Notes: generated by a model not told the origin, from the sequence alone. A DNA stretch of 24,727 nt from Pseudomonadota bacterium (GCA_023432025.1 JAEYVE010000069.1:1-24727), one strand, 5' to 3'. Counted from the stretch's first letter, positions 7,322 through 16,703 are shown. A program made the numbers and translations.

Positions 7322-8518
7322 ATGCGCGTTGCTCTGCTCAGTCGCGAATACCCACCGGACATCTACGGCGGCGCCGGCGTTCACGTCGAATACCTGGCTC
7401 GAGAGCTTCGTGAGCTCATTCAGGTCGACGTGCACTGTTTTGGCGCGCCTCGCGCGGCTCCCGAGGTGCGCGGCGCGTACGAGAGCTGGGAGGCCTTGAA
7501 CGGTAAGGAGGCTCACCTGGCCGCGCTCCGCACGCTCTCGGTCGACCTCCGCATGGCCGCCGCCGTGCAGGGCGCCGAGCTCGTGCACACGCATACTTGG
7601 TACGCCAATTTCGGCGGGCACCTGTCGAAGCTCTTGTACGGCATTCCGCACGTCATGACGTCGCACAGTTTGGAGCCACTGCGCCCGTGGAAGGCAGAGC
7701 AGCTCGGCGGCGGCTACGCGGTCTCGTGCTTCTGCGAAAAAACGGCCATCGAGAGCGCGGATCGCGTGATCGCGGTGAGCGCTGGCATGCGCCAGGACAT
7801 TCTTCGAGCGTATCCGTCGGTCGATCCGGAACGCGTGAAGGTCATCTACAACGGCATCGACACCGAAGAGTACCAACCTCGCCAGGGCGGTGAGGTGCTC
7901 GAGCGGTTCGGCATCGATCCAGAGCGGCCTTCTGCCGTGTTCGTCGGCCGCATCACGCGCCAGAAGGGCGTGGTGCACCTCTTGGAGGCGGCGGAGCATT
8001 TCGATCCGAGCATTCAGCTGGTGCTCTGCGCCGGAGCGCCCGATACGCCGGAAATCGGTCAAGAAGTGGCTGCCTTGGTCGCCGGTCTGCAGGCGCGCCG
8101 CCAAGGCGTCGTGTGGATCAGCGAAATGCTGCCGCGGCCGGACATCATTCGGCTCCTGAGCTCGGCGTCGCTCTTCGTTTGCCCCAGCATTTACGAGCCG
8201 TTCGGCATCGTGAACGCCGAGGCCATGGGCTGCGGCGCGGCGGTGGTGGCGTCGGCGGTGGGGGGCATCCCAGAGGTCGTCGTGGACGGCGAGACGGGTT
8301 ACCTGGTTCCGTACGAGGGAGACGCTTCTGGCACCCCGCTGGACTCGGCGCGCTTCGCGCGGGATTTCGCCGCGCGCGTGAACGAGGTGGCGCTGGACCG
8401 CGAGCTGTCGCGTCGGATGGGCGAGGCCGGCCGCGCCCGCGCCGTCGAAAAGTTCAGCTGGAAGAGCATCGCGGAGCAAACGGTAGCGCTGTACCAAGAG
8501 CTCTTGCCGTCGCGCTGA
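7322..8518 (+). CDS. glgA: GT-B glycosyltransferase: glycogen synthase / alpha-maltose-1-phosphate synthase (GlgM type)
   Basis: The 398-aa product begins MRVALLSREYPPDIYGGAGV and continues YLAREL...VDVHCFGAPR. It then has HTHTWY, HSLEPLRPWK, QLGGGY, FVGRITRQKGVVHL and the donor-site E-x7-E motif EPFGIVNAE (Glu292, Glu300), followed by VASAVGGIPEVVVDGETGYLV. This is the short actinobacterial type, like mycobacterial Rv1212c. That enzyme has been shown to be GlgM, which joins ADP-glucose to glucose-1-phosphate to give maltose-1-phosphate for GlgE; similar proteins are usually annotated glycogen synthase. Classical ~480-aa GlgA begins with a KxGGL motif, absent here. Position directly behind glgC supports ADP-glucose as donor. 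The choice between GlgA and GlgM activity is inference, since glgE is not in the window. Confidence 0.93.
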   Translation: MRVALLSREYPPDIYGGAGVHVEYLARELRELIQVDVHCFGAPRAAPEVRGAYESWEALNGKEAHLAALRTLSVDLRMAAAVQGAELVHTHTWYANFGGHLSKLLYGIPHVMTSHSLEPLRPWKAEQLGGGYAVSCFCEKTAIESADRVIAVSAGMRQDILRAYPSVDPERVKVIYNGIDTEEYQPRQGGEVLERFGIDPERPSAVFVGRITRQKGVVHLLEAAEHFDPSIQLVLCAGAPDTPEIGQEVAALVAGLQARRQGVVWISEMLPRPDIIRLLSSASLFVCPSIYEPFGIVNAEAMGCGAAVVASAVGGIPEVVVDGETGYLVPYEGDASGTPLDSARFARDFAARVNEVALDRELSRRMGEAGRARAVEKFSWKSIAEQTVALYQELLPSR

Positions 8519-8660
8519 GGGCGCTCCTGGGTGCCCGTCAGGGCTTGGAGCGTGGGGGGCTCCGCGAGGGTGTGCTAAGGGGCCCCTACCGCAAAAAATT
8601 GGGCCAAGTGCGCGCCGCGGCCACAGCGTGGTCCAGTGCGGGGGATAACGGAGACCTCGA
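8519..8660. other. glgA-glmS intergenic region with hairpin and palindrome
   Basis: This 142-bp gap holds a nested hairpin: CGCTCC (8522-8527) pairs with GGAGCG (8547-8552), and inside it GCCC (8533-8536) pairs with GGGC (8541-8544). No T-tract follows, so it is at best a weak or factor-assisted terminator for the glg transcript. A perfect 10-bp palindrome AGGGGCCCCT lies at 8578-8587. I see no convincing promoter elements and no gene. Confidence 0.4.
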
Positions 8661-10490
<1,830 letters not shown>

Positions 10491-10558
10491 CCGCCGCACC
10501 TCGCTCGGGCCTCGAGGTTCTTGACACGCTCCCGCGACCCGTGCCCCCATGTGCCGCC

Positions 10559-11326
10559 ATGCGTCGCGGTGCTGTCTTGGGCCTTTTGTTCGTGTCTTCA
10601 TGCTTGGTTTCGGCGTGTGGCGGCGCAAAGCCTGCCGCTGATTCACCTGCGGAGCCGCACGACACGAAAGAGGAAGCGCCGAGCGCCGCGGAAGAGCCGG
10701 CCGCCGCGGCCCCCGAGCAGGAAAGCAGCGTGGGCATTCCGACCACGTGTCACGACGGCAAGGGCGCGGTGTGCACGCCCGATCCGAAGTTCGTGCGTAA
10801 GCTCTGCAACGGAGTCTATCCGAGCGTGGCCCTTTACATGTTTCGAGGCAGCACGCCGTGGACGCGCGGCTACCTGACGCGCAAGACGCGCGCGGTGAAC
10901 GCCTCCGGCGGCCCGACGAGCGGCAACGAGTGGCTCGCCTTCGACGAGGAGGTGCTTCTTCTCTATTCGCGCGCATCGGATTTCGGCGGAATGCAGGTGA
11001 GCGGCGCCGGGGGCGGGTACGACGCGCTGCGCTGGGACGGCTCGTGCGTCACGCTCGGCAGCGACGAGGTGACGACACAAAAGGCACCGAAGCCGAAGTA
11101 CAACCAAATCGACTGGCGCTACTTGGAGGAAGGTATCCAAGAAGGCCTGCGCAAGGACGAGCGAGTGACGACCGCGTACCGAGCGCGGCGTCAGGAGTGC
11201 AAAGGCGTCAACAGCGGCACCGTGTCCGACAAGTGCGTCAAGGCGGACGCCGCGTTGACGGAAGCCATCGTGAGCGCGGTCAAGGGTGGCGTGGAGCTGC
11301 CCGAGCCGAAGAAGCTTCCCGAGTGA
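10559..11326 (+). CDS. Putative lipoprotein of unknown function
   Basis: The 255-aa product starts with a lipoprotein signal: MRRGAVLGLLFVSS then the lipobox LVSAC, lipidated Cys at residue 20. A low-complexity Pro/Ala/Glu linker spans residues 21-60. The rest is a compact domain with several Cys (TTCHDGKGAVC, RKLCNG, DGSCV, RQECKG, DKCVKAD), which may form disulfides in the periplasm. Other marks are YMFRGSTPWTRGYL and a C-terminal helix before ELPEPKKLPE. I do not recognise the family. ATG 10559 gives the cleanest signal; an in-frame GTG at 10541 would add six residues. No clear Shine-Dalgarno is visible for either. It is convergent with the next gene, 19 bp apart. Confidence 0.82.
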   Translation: MRRGAVLGLLFVSSCLVSACGGAKPAADSPAEPHDTKEEAPSAAEEPAAAAPEQESSVGIPTTCHDGKGAVCTPDPKFVRKLCNGVYPSVALYMFRGSTPWTRGYLTRKTRAVNASGGPTSGNEWLAFDEEVLLLYSRASDFGGMQVSGAGGGYDALRWDGSCVTLGSDEVTTQKAPKPKYNQIDWRYLEEGIQEGLRKDERVTTAYRARRQECKGVNSGTVSDKCVKADAALTEAIVSAVKGGVELPEPKKLPE

Positions 11327-11345
11327 TCGAGACGCGTTGGCGTCC

Positions 11346-12656
11346 CTAGGTTCCGCGCACGTAGACGTCGCCGAGCTGCCAGCGCGCAAGTCCGACGTGG
11401 CGTTCGGTGAGCGCACCCTCGATGTGCAGGGCGCCGACCCAGCCGAGGCGTAGGCGTCGCGTGAGGCTCGAGAGCGGTTCGTCGACGGCGAGCTTGGAAG
11501 AGGCGCCACCGGCGCGCGCAAGGAGGGCGCGCGCGTCGTCGCCCGGCGCACTGCCGATCCGTCTCACGAAGTCGACGCACAGAGAGAATTCGTTCGCGGT
11601 CAGCGCCCGGCCGAGCTCGGCGGGCGCAACGGGCACCACGCGCAAGCCGCGCGCGCTGCCCCCCAGCATTTCCACCAGTGACCGAGTGATGGCCACGAGC
11701 TGAGGGCAATCACCGTCCACGAGCACGTCCGAGGCGGGCCCCCGCCACGGCGTGGGCGCGGCGGTGCGGCCCGCTGCGACGTGAACGCCGAGCGCCGCGA
11801 GGCCCGAGCGATCGACGCCGTCGAGCACCGTCTGCGCGACTCCGGGTGCTCCCCAGGCGCCGAGCTTCTGTCCGGTCATGAGCACCACGTGGCCAATGGG
11901 GCCCGCGTCGAAACGGACGGCGCGCTTGCGCGCGTGATGGAGCCCCGTCGCGAGCCAGCCGACGTCGGCGTCGCCCGCCTCGAAAGCACGCAGCGAATCC
12001 GCCAGACCCGGAGCACGTCGCAGCTCGATTCGTTCGAGGAAGGCGGGCCCCCGCGCGGCTCGCGGGTTGCGCTCGAGCACCAAGCCATCTCGGGTGGGAG
12101 CAGCGCGGAAGGCTCCGGTTCCGTCCGGGAGGCTGGGAGAAAAGCTGCGTGGCACGATGGCAGCCGCAGGGCTCGCCAAAGCGAGAGCGAGCGCGGCGGC
12201 GTCCCCCGCAGGGAAGAGCACCGAGCGACTGTCACCTCGCAGCGTGCGTGGCACACCGAACGGAGCGAGCCAGCTGGAGGCCGCGCCCGCGCGTGCTCGC
12301 TTCAAGCTGAAGAGCAGATCGTTCGAGTCCAGCGGCAAGTCGAGCGCGGTGCGAAGCCCTGCGCGCAGAGTGACCCTGAGACCGCCCGCGACCGGCTCCG
12401 GGAGGCGCTCCGCGAGCGCGGCGTAGGGGCGCCCCGCGTCGTCTTGCGCAAACAGTGGGTCGAAGAGCGAAGCACCGAACACCGCGGCGTCGAGGCTCCT
12501 CGCGTCGTGCGGATCGAAGGCCCTGAGGCCGAGCGGGAGCGTCATGCGCAAGACGCCGCCGGAGGGGACCCGATCCATCGCGCTCGCGCGTTCGGGCAAG
12601 AAGCTCGCGAACGTCGCGCCGCCGCCCAGGGCAAGGAGGGCGCGTCGTCGTATCAC
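11346..12656 (-). CDS. Exported family-5 extracellular solute-binding protein-like (orphan)
   Basis: The 436-aa product starts with an arginine-rich, possibly twin-arginine signal (MIRRRALLALGGGATFASFL, ending near ERASA). The mature part opens with GGVLRMTLPLGLRAFDPHDA, then ASLFDPLFAQDDAGRPYAAL, LAERLPEP and LRVTLRAGLRTALDLPLDSNDLLFSLKRA, which follow the order of landmarks in dipeptide/oligopeptide-binding (DppA/OppA, SBP_bac_5) proteins. It is shorter than the usual 500-550 aa and the C-terminal lobe is degenerate. No ABC permease or ATPase gene lies in the window. It starts with GTG at 12656, overlapping the previous stop as GTGA, so it is the second gene of a two-gene operon. Transport, sensing and a non-binding role all remain possible. 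Confidence 0.8.
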   Translation of the reverse strand: MIRRRALLALGGGATFASFLPERASAMDRVPSGGVLRMTLPLGLRAFDPHDARSLDAAVFGASLFDPLFAQDDAGRPYAALAERLPEPVAGGLRVTLRAGLRTALDLPLDSNDLLFSLKRARAGAASSWLAPFGVPRTLRGDSRSVLFPAGDAAALALALASPAAAIVPRSFSPSLPDGTGAFRAAPTRDGLVLERNPRAARGPAFLERIELRRAPGLADSLRAFEAGDADVGWLATGLHHARKRAVRFDAGPIGHVVLMTGQKLGAWGAPGVAQTVLDGVDRSGLAALGVHVAAGRTAAPTPWRGPASDVLVDGDCPQLVAITRSLVEMLGGSARGLRVVPVAPAELGRALTANEFSLCVDFVRRIGSAPGDDARALLARAGGASSKLAVDEPLSSLTRRLRLGWVGALHIEGALTERHVGLARWQLGDVYVRGT

Positions 12657-14104
12657 CGGAACACCCACACGCGGTCCGCGGCAGCCGCGACGAGGGGCGC
12701 GAGGCCTTGACCGGACCAAGGGCACACGGCCAGTGCTCGGACTTCGGACAGCGGCAGCTCGAACCGCTTCGAAAGCTTGCCGTTCGAGTGCCAGGTGTCG
12801 ACGCGCAGCGTGTCCTTGGTGGGGTCGAGGGTGGGGCGGCTCGAAATGATTTCGATTTGTCCGTCTCCGTCCAGATCCCCGAGGGCGAGCTGCGCTCCGA
12901 CGTCGGCGAGCGATGCGGTCCGGCCCCGATCGTCCAGGAGCAGTGCCTGACGTTCGGCGCTGGGTCGCACCGCGACGACGCGCCGGGTCTCTCCTTGGGC
13001 GTTCACCACGAAGCCTGCCGCGAACGCGTCCACGCTTCTGTCGCCTGCGCCCGGCCACGGCGCTTCGCGGTTGAAGCACGCCGTGGGCGTAGAGCTGGCG
13101 CCAACGGCGTCCAGCCGCGAGCAACCTCCGTCCGGCCAGGGCAGGGCTTGCTCTCCGCGAGCGCGCGGAGCGAGGGCTCTGTCGAGGCGCAAGAGGTCGG
13201 CGCGGTCACTCAACCCCACGTCTACGAAGCCCCCCTGGATGCGCGCGCTGGCGAGCGGCGAGCGCAAGGGTGACGGCGCCACCGCGGAGAGGTCCGTCCA
13301 CGCCCGCTCGACGCGCGGCGCAAGCTGACCGCTCGTGACGCGAGCGAGCGTGACGCGGCGGCGGCCGACCAGAAGCAGCTCGTCTCCACCGTCACCGTCC
13401 GCGTCGCCGCAGGCCATCGCCAACACCGACGCATCGGTCAGCTGCGCCGAGTCGCGTCGGGTCACGACCAACGGCGGTCGCGGAAAGAAGGCACGCAGCT
13501 CGCCGTCCGCGGCGCGCTCGGCGAAGGCATGGTGGAGCGGCGCGTTGGACGGCGCCTTCACGCGGTCCCAAAACGCACGCGCGCTCAGATACACGTCCGC
13601 GGTGACGCGCAGCTTGCCTGCCATGAGCTCGGGTGTGAGATACACGAGCGGGCGACCGCGTTGCCCGGCGAGAGCGCGGGCTTCGGCGAGCGGCACCGGT
13701 TCGGGATGTACTTGCATGCCCGCACCCAGCGCACCTCCAACGACACGAACGAGCCGCTCACCGAACGCTGCGCTGCGCTCGAGCGCCACGTCGCTTTGGA
13801 CCGGCGCCGTCGCGAGAAGCGCCCCCTCGGTCAACCCCAGCTGATGCTTCAGCTCACATCCTATTTCGCTCAGGGCGGTGCGTTCACCGCGTGAACAGAG
13901 CGATTTGGCTTCGGCGGCGTGAGCCGACCCGATGGACGTCGGCGCGAGCCCGAGAGCGACGAGTGCTGCCGCGAGAGGACCGAAGGGGAGACGTCTTTTT
14001 CCAGCGCGCCGCTCAATCCGACGGTCACGTGCTCCTCCGACTGTGTTACTCAGTCGTGAGACCCTTCGATGCGTCGCCGCGCCGGTCAACACTCTGGTCC
14101 TCAT
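12653..14104 (-). CDS. Exported FG-GAP/VCBS-repeat protein
   Basis: The product (483 aa from this ATG) has an arginine-rich leader, then a hydrophobic segment LPFGPLAAALVALGLAP and a likely cleavage site SAHA-AE near residue 63. A middle domain (roughly residues 64-220) has GRPLVYLTPELMAGKLRV and ADVYLSARAFWDRVKAP. Two FG-GAP/VCBS-type calcium-loop repeats are clear: GDADGDGGDELLLVG and LGDLDGDGQIEIIS, with further blades of a probable beta-propeller between and after them (DLLRLDRALA, LVAAAADRVWVF). It is likely periplasmic or surface-located. The start is uncertain: ATG 14104 leaves a long region before the signal, GTG 14092 is also in frame, and neither has a clear ribosome site. The stop overlaps the downstream GTG in GTGA. 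Confidence 0.8.
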   Translation of the reverse strand: MRTRVLTGAATHRRVSRLSNTVGGARDRRIERRAGKRRLPFGPLAAALVALGLAPTSIGSAHAAEAKSLCSRGERTALSEIGCELKHQLGLTEGALLATAPVQSDVALERSAAFGERLVRVVGGALGAGMQVHPEPVPLAEARALAGQRGRPLVYLTPELMAGKLRVTADVYLSARAFWDRVKAPSNAPLHHAFAERAADGELRAFFPRPPLVVTRRDSAQLTDASVLAMACGDADGDGGDELLLVGRRRVTLARVTSGQLAPRVERAWTDLSAVAPSPLRSPLASARIQGGFVDVGLSDRADLLRLDRALAPRARGEQALPWPDGGCSRLDAVGASSTPTACFNREAPWPGAGDRSVDAFAAGFVVNAQGETRRVVAVRPSAERQALLLDDRGRTASLADVGAQLALGDLDGDGQIEIISSRPTLDPTKDTLRVDTWHSNGKLSKRFELPLSEVRALAVCPWSGQGLAPLVAAAADRVWVFR

Positions 14105-14218
14105 CGAGTCTGGCTTTCTGTGCGAGTTTGGCTCGCCGTGCGAATCGGGCAATTGGTGCGAGTTTGGCTTTTCGAACGATTTGTGCGAGGGGGGCTTCCC
14201 GTGCGAGTGGCTCTTCCT
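14102..14218. repeat. Degenerate 18-bp tandem repeat between divergent genes
   Basis: Units beginning GTGCGA start at 14120, 14138, 14156, 14183 and 14201, with a diverged first unit at 14102. Spacings are 18, 18, 18, 27 and 18 bp, all multiples of nine. The rough consensus is GTGCGAGTTTGGCTTNCC. The array fills the 96-bp gap between the FG-GAP start (14104, minus) and the beta-barrel start (14201 or 14237, plus) and slightly overlaps both possible gene ends. Both strands are open across it, reading VRVWL-type units on plus and SHxxP-type units on minus. I think a non-coding array in the shared promoter region is more likely than a translated one. Confidence 0.68.
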
Positions 14219-14236
14219 AGCGTCGGCCCAGGTCTC

Positions 14237-14947
14237 GTGAGTGTCGGTTCCTCGCCCGGCGGAAGTCGGCTCCTCCGAGGCGCCCGAGCGCTCGTCGTCG
14301 CCGCCTTCGTCTTGCTCGCCGCGCGTCCGGCCCAGGCGCAGTGTGTCGACGAGGCGCTTCGGGAGCAACTCGTCGGCAAGCGCAGCTACCGCGGCGTGGT
14401 CGAGCGCCAAATACAAAAGGCACTCCGCCATGAGCTCGCGCCGCTCGGCGGCTGGTACGCGGCTGACGTGTCGGATGGCGCTCCCATCTACGGCGGCGCC
14501 TACACCTTTCATTTCACGGAGGACCTGGGCCTCGAGGCGAGCTACCTGCGCACGCAGCAGAACTTCGCGTTTCTCCAGGGGGTGGTCGACTCCAACCAGG
14601 GCCTGGTTCAGCTCACCGCGCCGGATACCGAGCTCCTCCAGTATTTCATGGGGAACCTCGTTTGGTCGCTGGCCTACGGCAAAGTGCGCTGGCTCGGGGG
14701 CGCCATCGGGCGCTTCGACTTTCACGTAGCGCTCGGCGCGGGTGTTGCCGTCGAACCGGGCGAGCGTGGCGTGACGGGCTCGGGGGGCTTCGGCTTCAAG
14801 TTCTATTTGAACGAGTGGCTCGCCTTGCGCTTGGACGCGCGCGACTACGTGCGTCAAATGAAGCGTCAGAACCTGGGCATCGAGCGTGTGGTCAACGACG
14901 TGGCCGTGCTCGGGGGACTCGCTGTGTTCATTCCGTTCCACAACTGA
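14237..14947 (+). CDS. Outer-membrane beta-barrel protein (myxobacterial type)
   Basis: The 236-aa product has a signal peptide (RLLRGARALVVAAFVLLAAR, cleavage near AQAQ), followed by a Cys and a short helical segment. An eight-strand-like barrel pattern comes next: HELAPLGGWYAADV, YGGAYTFHFTEDLGLEASYL, GKVRWLGGAIGRFDFHVALG, GSGGFGFKFYLNEWLALRLD and a final NDVAVLGGLAVFIPF strand ending in an aromatic. This matches small OMPs with a HELAPLGG...FTEDLALE theme that I associate with myxobacterial paralogue families. Ligand or role is unknown. GTG 14237 gives the most normal signal peptide. GTG 14201 has a better ribosome site (GAGGGGGG at 14187-14194) but that lies within the tandem repeat and would give a 47-residue leader. 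Confidence 0.82.
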   Translation: MSVGSSPGGSRLLRGARALVVAAFVLLAARPAQAQCVDEALREQLVGKRSYRGVVERQIQKALRHELAPLGGWYAADVSDGAPIYGGAYTFHFTEDLGLEASYLRTQQNFAFLQGVVDSNQGLVQLTAPDTELLQYFMGNLVWSLAYGKVRWLGGAIGRFDFHVALGAGVAVEPGERGVTGSGGFGFKFYLNEWLALRLDARDYVRQMKRQNLGIERVVNDVAVLGGLAVFIPFHN

Positions 14948-15017
14948 GCCGGGCGCGGGCCTCTTTTCAGCGATTCATCGTGCCCGCCGTCGTCCGGGCG
15001 TCGCGGAGCGTCTTTCC

Positions 15018-15072
15018 GCGCTTGGGTCGTTCCGGGCGCGCTTGGGTCGTTCCGACCAAGGGCGCCCGGAAC
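15018..15072. repeat. Direct repeat feeding a long hairpin between convergent genes
   Basis: A 17-bp sequence, GCGCTTGGGTCGTTCCG, occurs at 15018-15034 and again at 15038-15054. The second copy folds into a long hairpin: GTTCCGGGCGC (15029-15039) pairs perfectly with GCGCCCGGAAC (15062-15072), then after one mismatch CTTGG and TCG pair with CGA and CCAAG, leaving a TTC loop and one bulged G. It lies between the stops of the beta-barrel gene (14947, plus) and mscL (15099, minus), the usual place for a bidirectional terminator, but neither side has a T-tract. Confidence 0.7.
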
Positions 15073-15098
15073 CGAGCGGAGAGCCGCGCAGCGTCCCG

Positions 15099-15503
15099 TC
15101 AGCTTCGCTCCTTGAGCAAGTCGCGAATTTCGGTGAGCAGCACTTCTTGTGGCGGCGGCGCCGCGGGGGGAGCCGGCGAGTCCGCCTCCTTGCGCCGCAG
15201 ACGATTGATCACCTTCACCAGCGCGAATACGGCGAGCGCTACCAAGATGAAGTCGAACGTGGCTTGGACGAACTTTCCGTAGCTGAGCGTCACCGCGGGG
15301 GCGTCGCCTTGAGCCTCACGCAGGGTGAGGTGAAATGACGAAAAGTCCACGCCGCCAATCAAAAGCCCGAGCGGCGGCATCAACACGTCGGCCACGACCG
15401 AGGAAACGATTTTGCCGAAGGCCGCGCCCATGATCACACCGACGGCCATGTCGGCGACGTTGCCGCGAACGGCGAACTCGCGAAACTCTTTCACTAGGCT
15501 CAT
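15099..15503 (-). CDS. mscL: Large-conductance mechanosensitive channel
   Basis: MscL opens a wide pore in the inner membrane under tension and releases solutes on hypo-osmotic shock. The 134-aa product has the amphipathic N terminus MSLVKEFREFAVRGNVADMA, then TM1 with GVIMGAAFGKIVSSVVADVLMP, the periplasmic loop, TM2 (FDFILVALAVFALVKVINRL) and a C-terminal bundle helix (EVLLTEIRDLLKERS) after a Pro/Ala linker. All are standard and length is typical. It is a single-gene unit, convergent with the beta-barrel gene and divergent from gpmA. No strong Shine-Dalgarno is seen upstream of the ATG. Confidence 0.97.
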   Translation of the reverse strand: MSLVKEFREFAVRGNVADMAVGVIMGAAFGKIVSSVVADVLMPPLGLLIGGVDFSSFHLTLREAQGDAPAVTLSYGKFVQATFDFILVALAVFALVKVINRLRRKEADSPAPPAAPPPQEVLLTEIRDLLKERS

Positions 15504-15929
15504 GCGCGCGGAGCCTACAGCATGTCGGCGAGTCGAGCCCCTCTTCTCCGCACGTTGGGGGGGGCACGTGGGCGCTCGGGCGCGCGTGTTGGCCGCCCTC
15601 CGCGGCGCCGGCGAGTTGCCCGAGAGAAGGTGCGGCTTCGCTCGGCGCCGCGGAGGGCGGGCGCGGTGCCATTTCCACGAGGCAGCTCCGCGCGCCTGCC
15701 GAAGGGCGGCCCAGAGACGTGGACGGTTTGTTTCGGGGCGAACCGCGACGGGCTTTGCTTAGTGCGGGAGCACCGGATTTCGACGCGTTTCGGCGCCCCC
15801 CTTCCTCGTTACGAGCCGAAATCGGCGCCCGCAGGGGCTTGCGGCGGATGGCCCGCTTGGGGCAGCTTCGTACCTCCTCGGAGCCCCCCGCTGGGGCGTG
15901 CTCCCCCATCCCTCTGGAAGCACCTGACA
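15504..15929. other. mscL-gpmA divergent intergenic region (426 bp)
   Basis: I find no convincing gene here. The open frame running into gpmA from 15522 has Arg/Pro/Gly-rich, low-quality translation and no similarity I can name. The gap contains a strong inverted repeat (listed separately), a small hairpin CCGCA/TGCGG at about 15829-15846, and, near the gpmA start, GGAAG at 15916-15920, ten bases before the ATG, as its ribosome site. Promoters for both genes must lie here, but I cannot pick out -35/-10 pairs with confidence. Confidence 0.5.
15593..15660. repeat. 18-bp perfect inverted repeat
   Basis: CCGCCCTCCGCGGCGCCG at 15593-15610 is the exact reverse complement of 15643-15660, with a 32-nt intervening loop. 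The arms are nearly all G/C, so an RNA hairpin would be very stable on either strand. It lies 90 bp upstream of the mscL start and 270 bp upstream of gpmA, between divergent genes, which argues against a simple terminator. It could be a 5'-leader structure, a boundary between divergent transcripts or a dispersed repeat family. Confidence 0.75.
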
Positions 15930-16679
15930 ATGCACAAGCTCGTTTTGGTTCGCCACGGCATGAGCCAGTGGAACATCGAGAACCGTTTTACCGGCTGGGT
16001 CGACGTACCGCTCAGTGAGCAAGGCGTCGCCGAAGCGAAGAACGCCGGCAAGCTCATCAAGGAAGCCGGCCTTGGCTTCGACGTTGCGCACACCTCGCTC
16101 TTGAAGCGCGCCATCAAGACCCTCTGGATCATCCTCGAAGAGACCGACCAGATGTGGATCCCGGTGCAGCGCACCTGGCGCGTGAACGAGCGCATGTACG
16201 GCGCTCTGCAGGGCCTGGACAAGGCGGAGACGGTCGCGCAGCACGGCGAAGAGCAGGTCAACATTTGGCGCCGCAGCTACGACGTGCCGCCGCCCGCCAT
16301 GGCCGACGATCATCCGTTCAACCCGGCCAAAGATCCGCGTTACGCGAGCCTCGGCAAGGACGTGCCGAAGACGGAGTGCTTGAAGGACACCGTCGCGCGT
16401 TTCCTTCCGTACTGGGAGGAAACCATTGCGCCGCAGATCAAGAGCGGTAAGCGCGTCATCATCGCGGCCCACGGCAACAGCCTGCGCGCCCTGGTGAAGC
16501 ACCTGGACGGCATCAGCGACGACGACATCGTCAAGCTGAACATCCCCACCGGCATCCCGCTCGTCTACGAGCTGGACGACAACTTGAAGCCCATCAAGGA
16601 GCGTTACTACCTCGGAGACCCCGAGGAGGCCGAGCGCGCCGCCGCTGCCGTCGCCGCGCAGCTCAAGGGCAAGAAGTAA
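15930..16679 (+). CDS. gpmA: 2,3-bisphosphoglycerate-dependent phosphoglycerate mutase
   Basis: GpmA interconverts 3- and 2-phosphoglycerate in glycolysis and gluconeogenesis through a phosphohistidine. The 249-aa product opens MHKLVLVRHGMSQWN with catalytic His9 in RHG, followed by NRFTGWVDVPLSEQG. It then has TSLLKRAIKTLW, the catalytic-acid region NERMYGALQGLDKAET, the substrate loop around PPPAMADDHPF, the second catalytic His in IIAAHGNSLRALVKHL, and PTGIPLVYELD. The Ala/Lys-rich C terminus is normal for the family. ATG 15930 fits the family start exactly. It forms its own transcription unit, closed by the strong terminator just downstream. Confidence 0.97.
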   Translation: MHKLVLVRHGMSQWNIENRFTGWVDVPLSEQGVAEAKNAGKLIKEAGLGFDVAHTSLLKRAIKTLWIILEETDQMWIPVQRTWRVNERMYGALQGLDKAETVAQHGEEQVNIWRRSYDVPPPAMADDHPFNPAKDPRYASLGKDVPKTECLKDTVARFLPYWEETIAPQIKSGKRVIIAAHGNSLRALVKHLDGISDDDIVKLNIPTGIPLVYELDDNLKPIKERYYLGDPEEAERAAAAVAAQLKGKK

Positions 16680-16703
16680 GCAAGCGAGCCTCGCTGGCGG
16701 AAT

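Noticed and set aside
8519..8660. glmS ribozyme in the glmS leader
   Set aside because: The leader is short and lacks the conserved core. The ribozyme is known mainly from Firmicutes and relatives.
10521..10526. Perfect TTGACA hexamer before the lipoprotein gene
   Set aside because: No -10-like hexamer lies 16-18 bp downstream; that stretch is C-rich and already at the start codon.
15522..15929. N-terminal extension of gpmA by 136 codons
   Set aside because: The extension is Arg/Pro/Gly-rich with no domain, and GpmA family members begin exactly at MHKLVLVRHG with a ribosome site at 15916-15920.
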